A stretch of DNA of 64,000 nt from Acidimicrobiia bacterium (GTDB lineage Bacteria; Actinomycetota; Acidimicrobiia; Acidimicrobiales; VFJN01). How positions within the stretch are numbered: the first letter of the stretch is position 1; each line of letters begins with the position of its first letter. This document shows, piece by piece, positions 53,117-61,027 of this stretch. The position numbers were made by a program, and so were the translations under genes. The notes beneath the pieces are model-generated. The model made no database searches and was not told the DNA's origin. It saw only the letters and a list, made by a program, of their open reading frames with translations. Location: the NCBI GenBank assembly GCA_009694375.1, contig SHVB01000009.1, forward strand, positions 1 to 64,000, written 5' to 3'.

Positions 53117-53795
53117 CCCGCTGGTCTTTCACGAGCGTGAGCACGTCCTGGACGGTCCGATCGATCGGCTGTTCGACACTGACCCTCTCGAAGCGCGGCA
53201 CGACATCGGCGAGGGCCTCGTATTCGAGTTGGCGCATCGCCAAGACCTCCACCGTCCCCTCTCCTTTGCGGGCGTGGAGAACCTCCGCCGGGGCGTAGAG
53301 GTGGATGACGAGATCGGGGTACCGGAGTGCGTGGCGCAGAAACAATCCGTGGACCCGTCGATCCCAGGGGAGCTCGCGCATGGTCACGTCAGTGGCGTAG
53401 TAGTCGAGCCGGTAGTGGCGGTCGACCACCACGATTTCGCCCCGGTTGGTGCGCCATCGGACGGTTAGTTCCCGTTGTGACTCTTCGGCCAGACGGTTGG
53501 CCAGCCGCAGCGCCGCCCGGAGTTGGTCTGCGGGAGTTCGTGACTGGGGGCATTGGGCGATCGTCGACGCCAGCCGTGGGCCGCCCGCGTCGGTTGGCGC
53601 GCCGCGACGCCGCTTGAGCGCCAGAGCGAGACGGGTCGTGGGCAGCAACCGATCGGCGCTCCGCGCGCTAACGCCCATGTAGATCGATGATGCCCGAAGG
53701 CCTTCCCGCCGAAGTTCACCTACGACGGCGGCGCAAGCCGTAGATTTGCCAGCACCATCGGGCCCCACGAGAGCCACCAGCAGGCCACCTGTCAA
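53109..53795 (-). CDS. Thymidylate-kinase-like P-loop protein
   Basis: A 228-residue protein with the P-loop VALVGPDGAGKSTACAAV at its start (Walker A Gly-Ala-Gly-Lys-Ser). Later segments VVDRHYRLDYYATDVTMRELPW and VIHLYAPAEVLHARKGEG resemble the dNMP kinase nucleoside-binding and lid parts. The Arg-rich middle (TTRLALALKRRRGAP) is unlike tmk. A duplicate of the thymidylate kinase fold often occurs in polysaccharide clusters next to HPr-kinase-like genes, so it probably phosphorylates a different small molecule. The 3' end shares 8 bases with the ATP-grasp gene. Confidence 0.8.
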   Translation of the reverse strand: MTGGLLVALVGPDGAGKSTACAAVVGELRREGLRASSIYMGVSARSADRLLPTTRLALALKRRRGAPTDAGGPRLASTIAQCPQSRTPADQLRAALRLANRLAEESQRELTVRWRTNRGEIVVVDRHYRLDYYATDVTMRELPWDRRVHGLFLRHALRYPDLVIHLYAPAEVLHARKGEGTVEVLAMRQLEYEALADVVPRFERVSVEQPIDRTVQDVLTLVKDQRDG

Positions 53796-54967
53796 TGGAG
53801 GGCTTCTAGCAGGGCATCCGTGGAGGCTTCGATGGGAACCGGGTAGGGGTGCTCCACTCGGATCACCCGTTTCGTAGACAGGACCGCGCGCAGTCGGTCG
53901 GTCTCGAGGGCGTTGAGTTCCTCCAGCGAGACCCAGGGACGGCTCGGGAACGCAAACCTCGCCATGTTGAGGGCTTCAGCCAGCGGAGCACGCTCATGGG
54001 CCAGCGACGCGGCGGCTCGCAGAACGACGTCTTCCGCGTCGACCTCGTAGGCCCTAACGGCACTACCGCGCCCGACCGTGGCTAGCACGACGGTGTCGAG
54101 CGGCCCGCGGCCGGGGCCCTCCGGCGCATCGAACAGCGGTCCGGGCCGGACGTCTACGTGACGCTGGCGTTCCAGCATCACCAGCGCCCGCCGGAGGGCA
54201 TCCCCTCGCGAACCGATTCGGGTGGAGACTCCTTCGAGGGCTCGAACGGCCGTCCCGAAGGTGCGGAGCCGAGCTCGATCCTGGGGCTCTAGCCGATGGC
54301 GGTACTCAGGCAGAGAGGTGAGATGCCAGTCCCACAGGCGCACTGGTTCCCCCAGTCCGCCGACGGTGCGGCCATTGGGAGGTACATAGGCCCATTCATC
54401 GGCTACATACCTCGCTCCGCGGGCTACCGCCCCGAGAAGGAGCTCGGTCTTACCGCCCTTTGACCAACCCAGGACCAGTACGCCGTGTCCCTCGTGCTCG
54501 AATGCTGAGGCATGGAGGGCAAGACCGCCAGCGCGCACGGCGGCCACATTCAGAAGATGGGTGAGCAGTGGTGGGCGTCCGATGCCGTGCTCGCAGACGA
54601 TGTCGATGTAGTCGCCAGTGAGGCCCGGCAGGGGTAGGTTCATGGCGACGGGTCGTCCCCACCGTCCCCGAGTGAGCACAAAGTTCTCGTCATCGAACGC
54701 CGCCTCCCCGGCCCCGAGCGACCAGCCTCGATCTGGGGCCTGGACCTGGTCCGTATACCGAACCCGGAGGGCGGGAGTGCCCGAAGGGGATACCAGGGGG
54801 AGTCCGAGCGCGGCGGCCACGGCCGCCAGATCCGAGGCACCGGCGTTTTCAAACCGAACCCGGAGCCATCCATGGATATCGATATCGGTCACGGTCGATC
54901 CGTGAGTGGGACTGTCAGCGGCCAAGTTTCGCCCACACCGCTTCATGGAGAGTTGGCACGGCCGCAT
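53792..54967 (-). CDS. HPr-kinase-like P-loop protein
   Basis: A 391-residue protein whose central P-loop reads LVLGWSKGGKTELLLGAV, with a preceding strand HASAFEHEGHGV. This matches the HPr-kinase/phosphorylase-like group in exopolysaccharide loci, distinct from classical HprK. The following segment YVADEWAYVPPNGRTV would bind Mg. There is no HPr gene in the window. The gene starts the minus-strand operon. Start choice is uncertain: the first ATG at 54967 is given, and ATG 54946 and GTG 54892 are alternatives with no better ribosome binding site. It overlaps the next gene by 4 bases. Confidence 0.78.
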   Translation of the reverse strand: MRPCQLSMKRCGRNLAADSPTHGSTVTDIDIHGWLRVRFENAGASDLAAVAAALGLPLVSPSGTPALRVRYTDQVQAPDRGWSLGAGEAAFDDENFVLTRGRWGRPVAMNLPLPGLTGDYIDIVCEHGIGRPPLLTHLLNVAAVRAGGLALHASAFEHEGHGVLVLGWSKGGKTELLLGAVARGARYVADEWAYVPPNGRTVGGLGEPVRLWDWHLTSLPEYRHRLEPQDRARLRTFGTAVRALEGVSTRIGSRGDALRRALVMLERQRHVDVRPGPLFDAPEGPGRGPLDTVVLATVGRGSAVRAYEVDAEDVVLRAAASLAHERAPLAEALNMARFAFPSRPWVSLEELNALETDRLRAVLSTKRVIRVEHPYPVPIEASTDALLEALH

Positions 54968-55142
54968 GCGGAGCGCTTGTTTGCCGGTGATCTAACACCC
55001 TCGGAAACTTACCTCATCCTGGGAAAAAGTAATTAGGGGTTGATGATGAACAAATCTGTACTCGTGATGAACAAATCCTAGTAGTCTTATTGAGGGTGAA
55101 ATAAAATTGCGTGAAAGAATTCGCACGGGAGGCGGGAGAAAG
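54968..55142. promoter_or_regulatory. Divergent AT-rich regulatory region with a 12-bp direct repeat
   Basis: Between the two opposed operons the sequence turns AT-rich. The 12-base sequence gatgaacaaatc occurs at 55045-55056 and again at 55066-55077, exactly 21 bases apart, two turns of the helix, so a protein could bind both on one face. The run from 55082 to 55110 is AT-rich (tcttattgagggtgaaataaaatt) and could hold a -10 for the plus-strand operon, but I cannot name a full -35/-10 pair. Confidence 0.55.
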
Positions 55143-55700
55143 ATGCAAGGGCGAACACATCAGCGTCATGCCTACTGGGCAAGGGCGAGTTCGGCGCCGG
55201 TCCGGGCAAGTATTGCAATTCTCGTACTCCTAGGAGCCGTCTGGCTCGAAGGCATCGTAGTGGGGCTTTTGGTGGGGGTATCCGGGCTGAGTCTGGGTCT
55301 GCTCATGAGGGCAAGTCCCGCCGATACCTCGAGGCCGGTGGTCAGTCGTGCGCGGTTTGAACAGGAGCTCGAGCGAGCACGACGTCTTGGTCATTCCCTG
55401 GTTCTCCTGAGGATCCCCCTCGCAGGAGCGGTGGCGCACGCGCGGCTCTCCCACCCAGCCCAAGGCCTGTTGGCTACCCGTCGAATAGATCTCGTCTGGA
55501 TGGAGGGGAGCGATCTCTTCCTGACGTTGTGCGACACGCGTGACACAGGAGTGGATCTTGTCTTGGGTCGAATCGCTGAACTGGGGATAGATGTGCGCGA
55601 CGCTCGTTACTCTGTCTTCCCCGACTCGGCGATGACCTCCGGCGCAATGTGGCGAAGTATCGAAGAATCTTCGTCAAGGGAGATTCGTCGTGGGGCATGA
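55143..55700 (+). CDS. Membrane protein with degenerate GGDEF-like domain
   Basis: A 185-residue protein with one hairpin of membrane segments (VRASIAILVLLGAVWLEGI and VVGLLVGVSGLSLGLLM), then a cytoplasmic domain of about 115 residues. The latter starts SRARFEQELERARRLGHSLVLL, the usual start of a GGDEF fold, and ends YSVFPDSAMTSGAMWRSIEE, its typical end. The active site Gly-Gly-Asp/Glu-Glu-Phe is absent. It thus cannot make c-di-GMP but could bind a nucleotide or partner. The ATG at 55143 has GGGAG upstream; a TTG 36 bases earlier is an alternative. It precedes the sugar transferase by 21 bases and could regulate it. Confidence 0.75.
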   Translation: MQGRTHQRHAYWARASSAPVRASIAILVLLGAVWLEGIVVGLLVGVSGLSLGLLMRASPADTSRPVVSRARFEQELERARRLGHSLVLLRIPLAGAVAHARLSHPAQGLLATRRIDLVWMEGSDLFLTLCDTRDTGVDLVLGRIAELGIDVRDARYSVFPDSAMTSGAMWRSIEESSSREIRRGA

Positions 55701-55721
55701 GCATTCGTCGCTTGCCTGGGC

Positions 55722-56378
55722 ATGTTGAGCTCTCACGCCGAGCACAGTGCGCTGGTCATTCACCGGCGTGCCCATGGCCCTGTCGGATACCAACAGGTGA
55801 AGCGCGTGATGGATGTTGCGTTGGTTCTGTTGGTTTTCCCTCTGGTGCTTGTGGTGATACTGGTCTGCGCCCTTGTCGTACGGTTGGACTCTCCTGGGGG
55901 GGTTATCTTTTGGCAGATGCGCACGGGTCGGGATGGGAATCAATTCAAGCTCTACAAGTTCAGGTCGATGGTGCAGGATGCCGAGAACCTGAAGGCGGGG
56001 CTGGCCCATCTGAATGTGCTCCCCTTCCCCGACTTCAAGATCCCCGACGACCCCCGGGTTACCCGAGTCGGGCGATTTCTTCGGCAGACGAGTCTCGATG
56101 AACTCCCACAGCTTTGGAACGTGCTGCGCGGTGAGATGACGCTGGTGGGTCCGAGGCCAACGTCGTTCGGTGCGAACACATACGAACTTTGGCACACTCG
56201 ACGATTGGAGGTCCGCCCCGGCATTACTGGTCTCTGGCAGGTAACGGCCCGAAACGGTTCCACCTTTGATCAGCGGTTACGTCTTGACCTGGCCTACATC
56301 GAATCAGCCTCGCTGGGCACCGACCTGCGGATACTGGCCGCTACGGTGGGGGCGGTCTCTGGGCGCTCGGGCGAGTGA
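55722..56378 (+). CDS. Undecaprenyl-phosphate sugar phosphotransferase (initiating enzyme)
   Basis: A 218-residue protein of the bacterial sugar transferase family (WbaP/PglC-type catalytic part). One membrane hairpin follows [17 protein letters not shown]. The catalytic motif region [12 protein letters not shown], the [20 protein letters not shown] core and PRP in LVGPRPTS are all present, then [10 protein letters not shown] and DLAYIES. It would transfer a sugar phosphate from a UDP-sugar to undecaprenyl phosphate, the first step of glycan assembly. It lies between the degenerate-GGDEF gene and the VanZ-like gene. It is short and lacks the N-terminal membrane domain of WbaP. Confidence 0.95.
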   Translation: MLSSHAEHSALVIHRRAHGPVGYQQVKRVMDVALVLLVFPLVLVVILVCALVVRLDSPGGVIFWQMRTGRDGNQFKLYKFRSMVQDAENLKAGLAHLNVLPFPDFKIPDDPRVTRVGRFLRQTSLDELPQLWNVLRGEMTLVGPRPTSFGANTYELWHTRRLEVRPGITGLWQVTARNGSTFDQRLRLDLAYIESASLGTDLRILAATVGAVSGRSGE

Positions 56379-56421
56379 ACCTCCGCGACCGTAGCGAGCC
56401 CCATAGCCCGAAGAGATAGCA

Positions 56422-56979
56422 GTGAACTCTCCCATGAGACGTGCCGGTCGGGGTTCGCTTTGGCAGAGTGGACGGGTGAAACAGCAGTTGGTGCGGATCT
56501 TGATGGTGGCTTTTGTCGCCGCCGTCGTGTTCTGTGTGGTCGGGCCGAGTCCTGGGCCGCAGTTCGACAGCGTGGCGTCGGGGCTCCGAGAGGTCAAAGC
56601 GGAGGCGCAGTCAGCAATGCCGTTTCGACTAGGGGCCGGTGTCCCCGGGAGAAGCATGATTGGCGCCGCCGGAAGGCTTGATGTTGGGGAATTGGCCAAC
56701 ATCATGATGTTCGTACCCTTCGGCGTGCTTTTTCCGGCCCGCTGGCCACGACGGCGCCGCTGGACGATCCCGGCGGCGGTGGTGCTCGCCCTAGCGATTG
56801 AGATCACGCAACTGGTGTTCCTGCCCTGGCGCACGCCGAGCATGGCTGACATTGGTTGGAACACCGTGGGGGCAGTCCTGGGCTTCGCGCTATGGATCAT
56901 TGTGATTGGCCCTTTCAGCCAACGACTGGGGGCGGGCCTGAGCGACGCTGGGCAAGGTGCCAGGCGACCTGGGCACTGA
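56422..56979 (+). CDS. VanZ-like membrane protein
   Basis: A 185-residue protein with four hydrophobic segments. The start IRM-like RILMVAFVAAVVFCVVG is followed by GELANIMMFVPFGVLFPARW, the VanZ-type central motif (Asn and Phe-Val-Pro-Phe-Gly), and WTIPAAVVLALAIEITQLVFLP, which contains the family Glu-x-x-Gln. The last segment MADIGWNTVGAVLGFALWII closes the fold. VanZ-like proteins are small membrane proteins with roles in cell-envelope stress or glycan acceptance that are poorly known. The gene ends 65 bases inside the convergent epimerase gene. Confidence 0.9.
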   Translation: MNSPMRRAGRGSLWQSGRVKQQLVRILMVAFVAAVVFCVVGPSPGPQFDSVASGLREVKAEAQSAMPFRLGAGVPGRSMIGAAGRLDVGELANIMMFVPFGVLFPARWPRRRRWTIPAAVVLALAIEITQLVFLPWRTPSMADIGWNTVGAVLGFALWIIVIGPFSQRLGAGLSDAGQGARRPGH

Positions 56980-57886
56980 GCCCATGGCTAAGAGAAGTTT
57001 GAGGGGACCACCCTAGGAGTTTGAGGGCCACGGTGCTGTCGCCACCGGTGCGGTGCACGTCACCCGGCTGCTCCGGCTGAAGATCGACCGAAACCGATCC
57101 CTCGACCGCCGTACCCACCATCTCGATCAGTTCTGACATGGTCACCGAACCACCAGCGCAGATGTTGATGACTTCTCCCGCGGGAAGCGGTTGACGGGAA
57201 GCCAGTAAGTTGGCGGCGACGACGTCACCCACATAGGTGAAGTCGCGCACGTGTGATCCGTCCCCGTAGAGAGGGAAGGGTTGCCCGTTCAGGGCTGCCT
57301 CGATCAGCCGGTGGGTAGCCATGTCGGGGCGCTGCCGGGGGCCGTAGACCGTAAAATACCGCAGCGACACGGTGGGAACGCCGTAATTGCTGGCGTAGAG
57401 ACGGCAAAGATGTTCGGCGGCGAGTTTCGTAACGCCGTAGGGGCTATGCGGATCGGTGGGTGAGGCTTCGCTGGTGGGGTACTGCTGGGCGTTTCCGTAC
57501 ACAGATGAACTGGAGGCGTACACAAACCGACGGAGAGGTAACCCCCGCGTCGCTTCGAGTAGTCGTTGGGTGACCAGCAGATTGCACGATTCGTATTCCG
57601 CAAAGCCCTCGGCCCAGGAGAGTCGGACGCCGGGTTGCGCGGCCTGATGGAACACCACCTCGACGTCTTCCAAGAGGGAAGCCAAATCGGTGGTACGAAG
57701 ATCAGCCTCGTGGAACTCAAAGGCTCCGCTCCGTCGGGCCTCGGCGAGGTTGGCTTCCTTAGTGGCGCGGTCGTAGTACGGCGTGAAGCAGTCGATGCCG
57801 CGAACGTGCCGACCATCGGCGAGGAGTGCTTCGACGAGGTGGGATCCGACAAAACCCGCCGCGCCGGTGACTAGTGCAACATCCAT
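56915..57886 (-). CDS. NAD-dependent nucleotide-sugar epimerase/dehydratase
   Basis: A 323-residue short-chain dehydrogenase/reductase of the extended type. The NAD loop is LVTGAAGFVGSHLVEAL. The catalytic Ser lies in VYASSSSVYGNA, and Tyr and Lys in PYGVTKLAAEHL. The substrate part continues with SLRYFTVYGPRQRPDMA and FTYVGDVV. Such proteins act on UDP- or dTDP-sugars as 4-epimerases, 4,6-dehydratases or UDP-glucuronate decarboxylases; which one cannot be told here. Its tail overlaps the VanZ-like gene on the other strand. Confidence 0.93.
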   Translation of the reverse strand: MDVALVTGAAGFVGSHLVEALLADGRHVRGIDCFTPYYDRATKEANLAEARRSGAFEFHEADLRTTDLASLLEDVEVVFHQAAQPGVRLSWAEGFAEYESCNLLVTQRLLEATRGLPLRRFVYASSSSVYGNAQQYPTSEASPTDPHSPYGVTKLAAEHLCRLYASNYGVPTVSLRYFTVYGPRQRPDMATHRLIEAALNGQPFPLYGDGSHVRDFTYVGDVVAANLLASRQPLPAGEVINICAGGSVTMSELIEMVGTAVEGSVSVDLQPEQPGDVHRTGGDSTVALKLLGWSPQTSLSHGLSAQVAWHLAQRRSGPPPVVG

Positions 57887-58091
57887 CGCACCTTATTTAT
57901 CAGAAGGGGAAGGTTTGTGCCCTGTGCAAGGTACGGGTGCGCCAAACGGCTCCGGGTGATCCTGGCGCTCCTGGGGGCCGGGCCGTAGCGTGGAGTTTCG
58001 TGCCTGTTCAGCCGCTCGCTCGAACCCCCCAATGTCGTACCGGGCTGGCCGGGACCTCATGCCACCCCTCGGGTCTCGATACCGAGTCGCG

Positions 58092-59603
58092 ATGACCAAT
58101 GAACGCGACGACTATGTTCCTGATCTCCATGCGCTTAGGAGGGTCGACTGGCGGTTTCTTCTCCCCAGCGTTGAGGTGCACCGGATTCTGGTGACCCAGC
58201 CCATGAGGCGTCGCTACGGCCCGGGGCTAGAGGTGGAAGGGGTGGAGGTCGGGGAGATTGCTGGTGTGGCCGACGTCGATGGCGCCAGCGCTGACGCGGT
58301 TGCCTCTCATCCCGATCCCATCGTGGTGGGCGAGTTGGTTCGTCGACGGCCCGATCTGCCGATCTACGTTGAACTTGGCCCCCGCCAGATCGTGGATCCT
58401 CGCTGGTGGATGCTGTTGCGCCGTCACCCCGGAACATGCTTTCTGGCCTTTCCAAACCATGAGCGGCGGCGGGCCTTCGTTCCGGTGGACGACCGTCGTG
58501 CGCTGGGCTGGTCCATCGCCAGCAAGGGGGGCATGGCGGCCAGCTTTGCTCGAATCGGCTGGGCTGACTCGGCGCTGGTTCGGGCGACCGTGGCGAAGGT
58601 TGCGCCTGCTCGAGCGGTGCTTCTGTCTCCCACCCCAGCGCTTCATTCGATCGGAGCGTGGTTGGAGGGGGAGGTGTTGCTTGGCGACGTGGAGAGGGTG
58701 CCAGCGTCCCACATCTTGGTAACCCCCCGATTCTCCACGTCACGCCATGTTGTGGTGCTGGCGGGGCGGGACGACCCCGAAGTGGTCGTCAAGACGACGC
58801 GACTGGCCGGATCGGGGGTGGACCATGAGGTGGCGGCGTTACGGGCATTGTGGGCCGCCACCAGGGGCCGTGACGTGGGTGCGCCGCGCGTGCTGAAACA
58901 CGCGACATGGGGCCGACGAAGGATCTTGGCCGAGACGGTGGTTGCCGGGACTCCGGTGACGGCCGCCTCGGCCGCTCAGCATCCGGAGGCCATCGCCACT
59001 GAAGTGACCTCGTGGATATTGGGGCTGCCGCGCGGTGGAATGACGGGCGGTGCTGAGCGCCTTTCGACCCTTCTGGACGGTCCACTGGCGCGGTTAGCGG
59101 TGGCGGGAGGGCCAGCCGAGGAACAGCTCGTGGAGGCCACTCGTGGCGCGGTGATCCACCTCGCCGAACGTGAACTCCCCGCCGTGTTTGAGCATGGCGA
59201 CGTGAGCGCACCCAACATTCTCCGCACTGGCGGTGGGCTGGCGCTCATCGACTGGGAGCTTTCCCAATCGGAGGGTCTCCCAGCCCACGACCTCTTCATA
59301 GCCCTCGGGTTTGTGGCGCGCTCCTCCAGCAATCTCGATGGCTCACGGGCGCTCGCGCACGCATTCCTGGGGGCTCCCCCCGGATGGGTCCATGCCCAGT
59401 TGCGGCGCTACCAGAGGGCTCTCGACCTCCCCGCCGAAGTGTTGCCAGCGATGTTTGTCTGCTGCTGGGCGCGGGTCGCAGCCGCCCATGCTGAGCGCGC
59501 TGCGGTAGGCGGGCTGGACCTCGCCTGGTGGAGAGCGCAGCCTGCGTCGACGCTCTGGCGTACCGCCATCGAGCGTCCCGCGTTGTTGTCATGGATGGGG
59601 TGA
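58092..59603 (+). CDS. Aminoglycoside-phosphotransferase-like kinase with an extra N-terminal domain
   Basis: A 503-residue protein (ATG 58092; an in-frame GTG at 57990 would add 34 residues). The C-terminal half has the phosphotransferase-fold kinase motifs: VVVKTT with the nucleotide-binding Lys, FEHGDVSAPNILRTGGG (His-Gly-Asp...Asn), and LIDWELSQ (metal-binding Asp). The N-terminal 200 residues form a separate domain that I do not recognise, with VEVHRILVTQPMRRRYGPG and VELGPRQIVDPRW. Fusion with such a kinase at a glycan locus suggests phosphorylation of a sugar or lipid precursor. Antibiotic resistance is not indicated by context. Confidence 0.8.
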   Translation: MTNERDDYVPDLHALRRVDWRFLLPSVEVHRILVTQPMRRRYGPGLEVEGVEVGEIAGVADVDGASADAVASHPDPIVVGELVRRRPDLPIYVELGPRQIVDPRWWMLLRRHPGTCFLAFPNHERRRAFVPVDDRRALGWSIASKGGMAASFARIGWADSALVRATVAKVAPARAVLLSPTPALHSIGAWLEGEVLLGDVERVPASHILVTPRFSTSRHVVVLAGRDDPEVVVKTTRLAGSGVDHEVAALRALWAATRGRDVGAPRVLKHATWGRRRILAETVVAGTPVTAASAAQHPEAIATEVTSWILGLPRGGMTGGAERLSTLLDGPLARLAVAGGPAEEQLVEATRGAVIHLAERELPAVFEHGDVSAPNILRTGGGLALIDWELSQSEGLPAHDLFIALGFVARSSSNLDGSRALAHAFLGAPPGWVHAQLRRYQRALDLPAEVLPAMFVCCWARVAAAHAERAAVGGLDLAWWRAQPASTLWRTAIERPALLSWMG

Positions 59604-59738
59604 ACAGGCGAGCATGATGGGCGGAGGCGGGCTGCTCCGGGCGAGCATCGGTGGTCGGGGGTAGTTCCCGGGTCGGCTCAGGCTTCTACACTGGGGCTTC
59701 GGCGGGGACCGGTATGTCAAGGGCGAGGAGGCAGGCGC

Positions 59739-60953
59739 GTGGAGCTAGGGGGGCTGATGCCGATTGCGCGACGGTATTGGGGCGTTTTTCTGGCAGTGGC
59801 TGTGTTGGCAGGTGGCATTGGGTATCTCGCCACCAGCCAGGCTGGGGTGAGCTACCAAGGGAAGGCCCGGGTTCTGGTGGGGCCGATCAATGGCGACAAG
59901 ACCACCCTCGACGCGGCAACGCAGTTGGCGCAGACCTACGCAGAGTTGGCCACAAGTCAGCCCCAACTCGATGCTGCCGCCGGTCGCCTGGGCCAAAAGA
60001 TCACGGGTGACGAGCTACGGGACTCGCTCGCAGTGACGGCCGATGAGGCCACTCGTCTGATCACGATCCGCTCCACGGCAGCGAACCCTGCGTTAGCGAA
60101 CAACATTGCCAACGAAGCGGCGGTGCAGTTGACCCTGATCTCGCCGCCGGACCCGAATGCCCCCGCCGGCGGAGTCTTGATTATTGATCGTTCGCTCCAG
60201 GCCGAGGCTCCTTCGCAGCCCTCCGCAATGGTTTTCGCCGCCGTCGCCGCTGTTTTCGGGGCCGTGTGTGCCTTGGCGATGGCCGCACTGCTCGTAGCGA
60301 CATCCAAGCGTGTGCGCACCGCGCCTCGGCTACGAGCAGTGACCGGGTGGGAGATGATCACGTCCGTGGCACCGCCGCTCAGCCTGGACTACCCCTTATC
60401 GGATCCGGGGAGGGCCGGCGATGACGCGTCGTTTCGGCGGATGTCGGCCTTTGTCGACCATCGGGTTCGATCCCAAGCGGGACGATCAATCGTGGTGGCG
60501 GGGGTGGGGGTGGGTGACGATGGGCCTGGTGTTGCGATCCAGTTGGCCGCCACCCTGGACCGCAGTGGGCACCGCGTTGTGTTGTTGCTCAGTGGCGGGA
60601 CCCCTGATTCTTCGGGAGTTCAGGCTCACCTCGGTGGGCTTGACGTGCAGGTTCGGTCCGTGAACTTGGCCGATCCCCTCAATCCAACAGTGGATCACGT
60701 GATGGCGCGTGAGATGCTGGCCACCTGCGACGGTGACGTGGTGGTGGTGGCCGCCGCGCCAGTGAACGAGTCGGGGGAGACCCTGGCGTGGGCAACGGTC
60801 GCTGATTCGGTAGTGGTCGTCGCATCCTTCGATCGGCTGATGGAGCGCGCGGCGCGTGATGCGGCCTCGGCGATGCGGATCGTGAACGCCAATGTTGATG
60901 GTGTGGTGCTCGTGGTGGAGAAGACCCGATGGCGCGCCTGGACGAGACGATAG
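59739..60953 (+). CDS. Polysaccharide copolymerase with degenerate kinase-like domain (second copy)
   Basis: A 404-residue Wzz/Wzc-like protein. Two membrane segments (ARRYWGVFLAVAVLAGGIGY and PSAMVFAAVAAVFGAVCALAM) flank an external helical domain (RVLVGPINGDKTTLDAAT), and a cytoplasmic P-loop-fold domain follows. Its Walker A region reads GVGDDGPGVAIQLAATL with no Gly-Lys-Ser/Thr, and the A-prime strand VVLLLSGGTP lacks Asp, so autokinase activity is unlikely. AGGAGG sits 7 bases before the GTG, an excellent ribosome binding site that fixes the start. Its external part shares LVGPINxxxxTLxAA-type wording with the gene at 62566-63918, so they are paralogues. Confidence 0.85.
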   Translation: MELGGLMPIARRYWGVFLAVAVLAGGIGYLATSQAGVSYQGKARVLVGPINGDKTTLDAATQLAQTYAELATSQPQLDAAAGRLGQKITGDELRDSLAVTADEATRLITIRSTAANPALANNIANEAAVQLTLISPPDPNAPAGGVLIIDRSLQAEAPSQPSAMVFAAVAAVFGAVCALAMAALLVATSKRVRTAPRLRAVTGWEMITSVAPPLSLDYPLSDPGRAGDDASFRRMSAFVDHRVRSQAGRSIVVAGVGVGDDGPGVAIQLAATLDRSGHRVVLLLSGGTPDSSGVQAHLGGLDVQVRSVNLADPLNPTVDHVMAREMLATCDGDVVVVAAAPVNESGETLAWATVADSVVVVASFDRLMERAARDAASAMRIVNANVDGVVLVVEKTRWRAWTRR

Positions 60954-61027
60954 GGTGCGGCGTCGGAACCAGCGCTGGGCCGGTCCGAACGCCAACCTGA
61001 CGGACATGGCGTCGGCAGCCAGTTTGG

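Noticed and set aside
53109-53795. Housekeeping thymidylate kinase (tmk)
   Set aside because: The P-loop is typical but the middle of the protein diverges and the gene is embedded in a glycan operon, so a housekeeping name would be misleading.
58092-59603. Antibiotic-resistance phosphotransferase
   Set aside because: The kinase core is of that fold, but the extra N-terminal domain and the exopolysaccharide surroundings do not support a resistance role.
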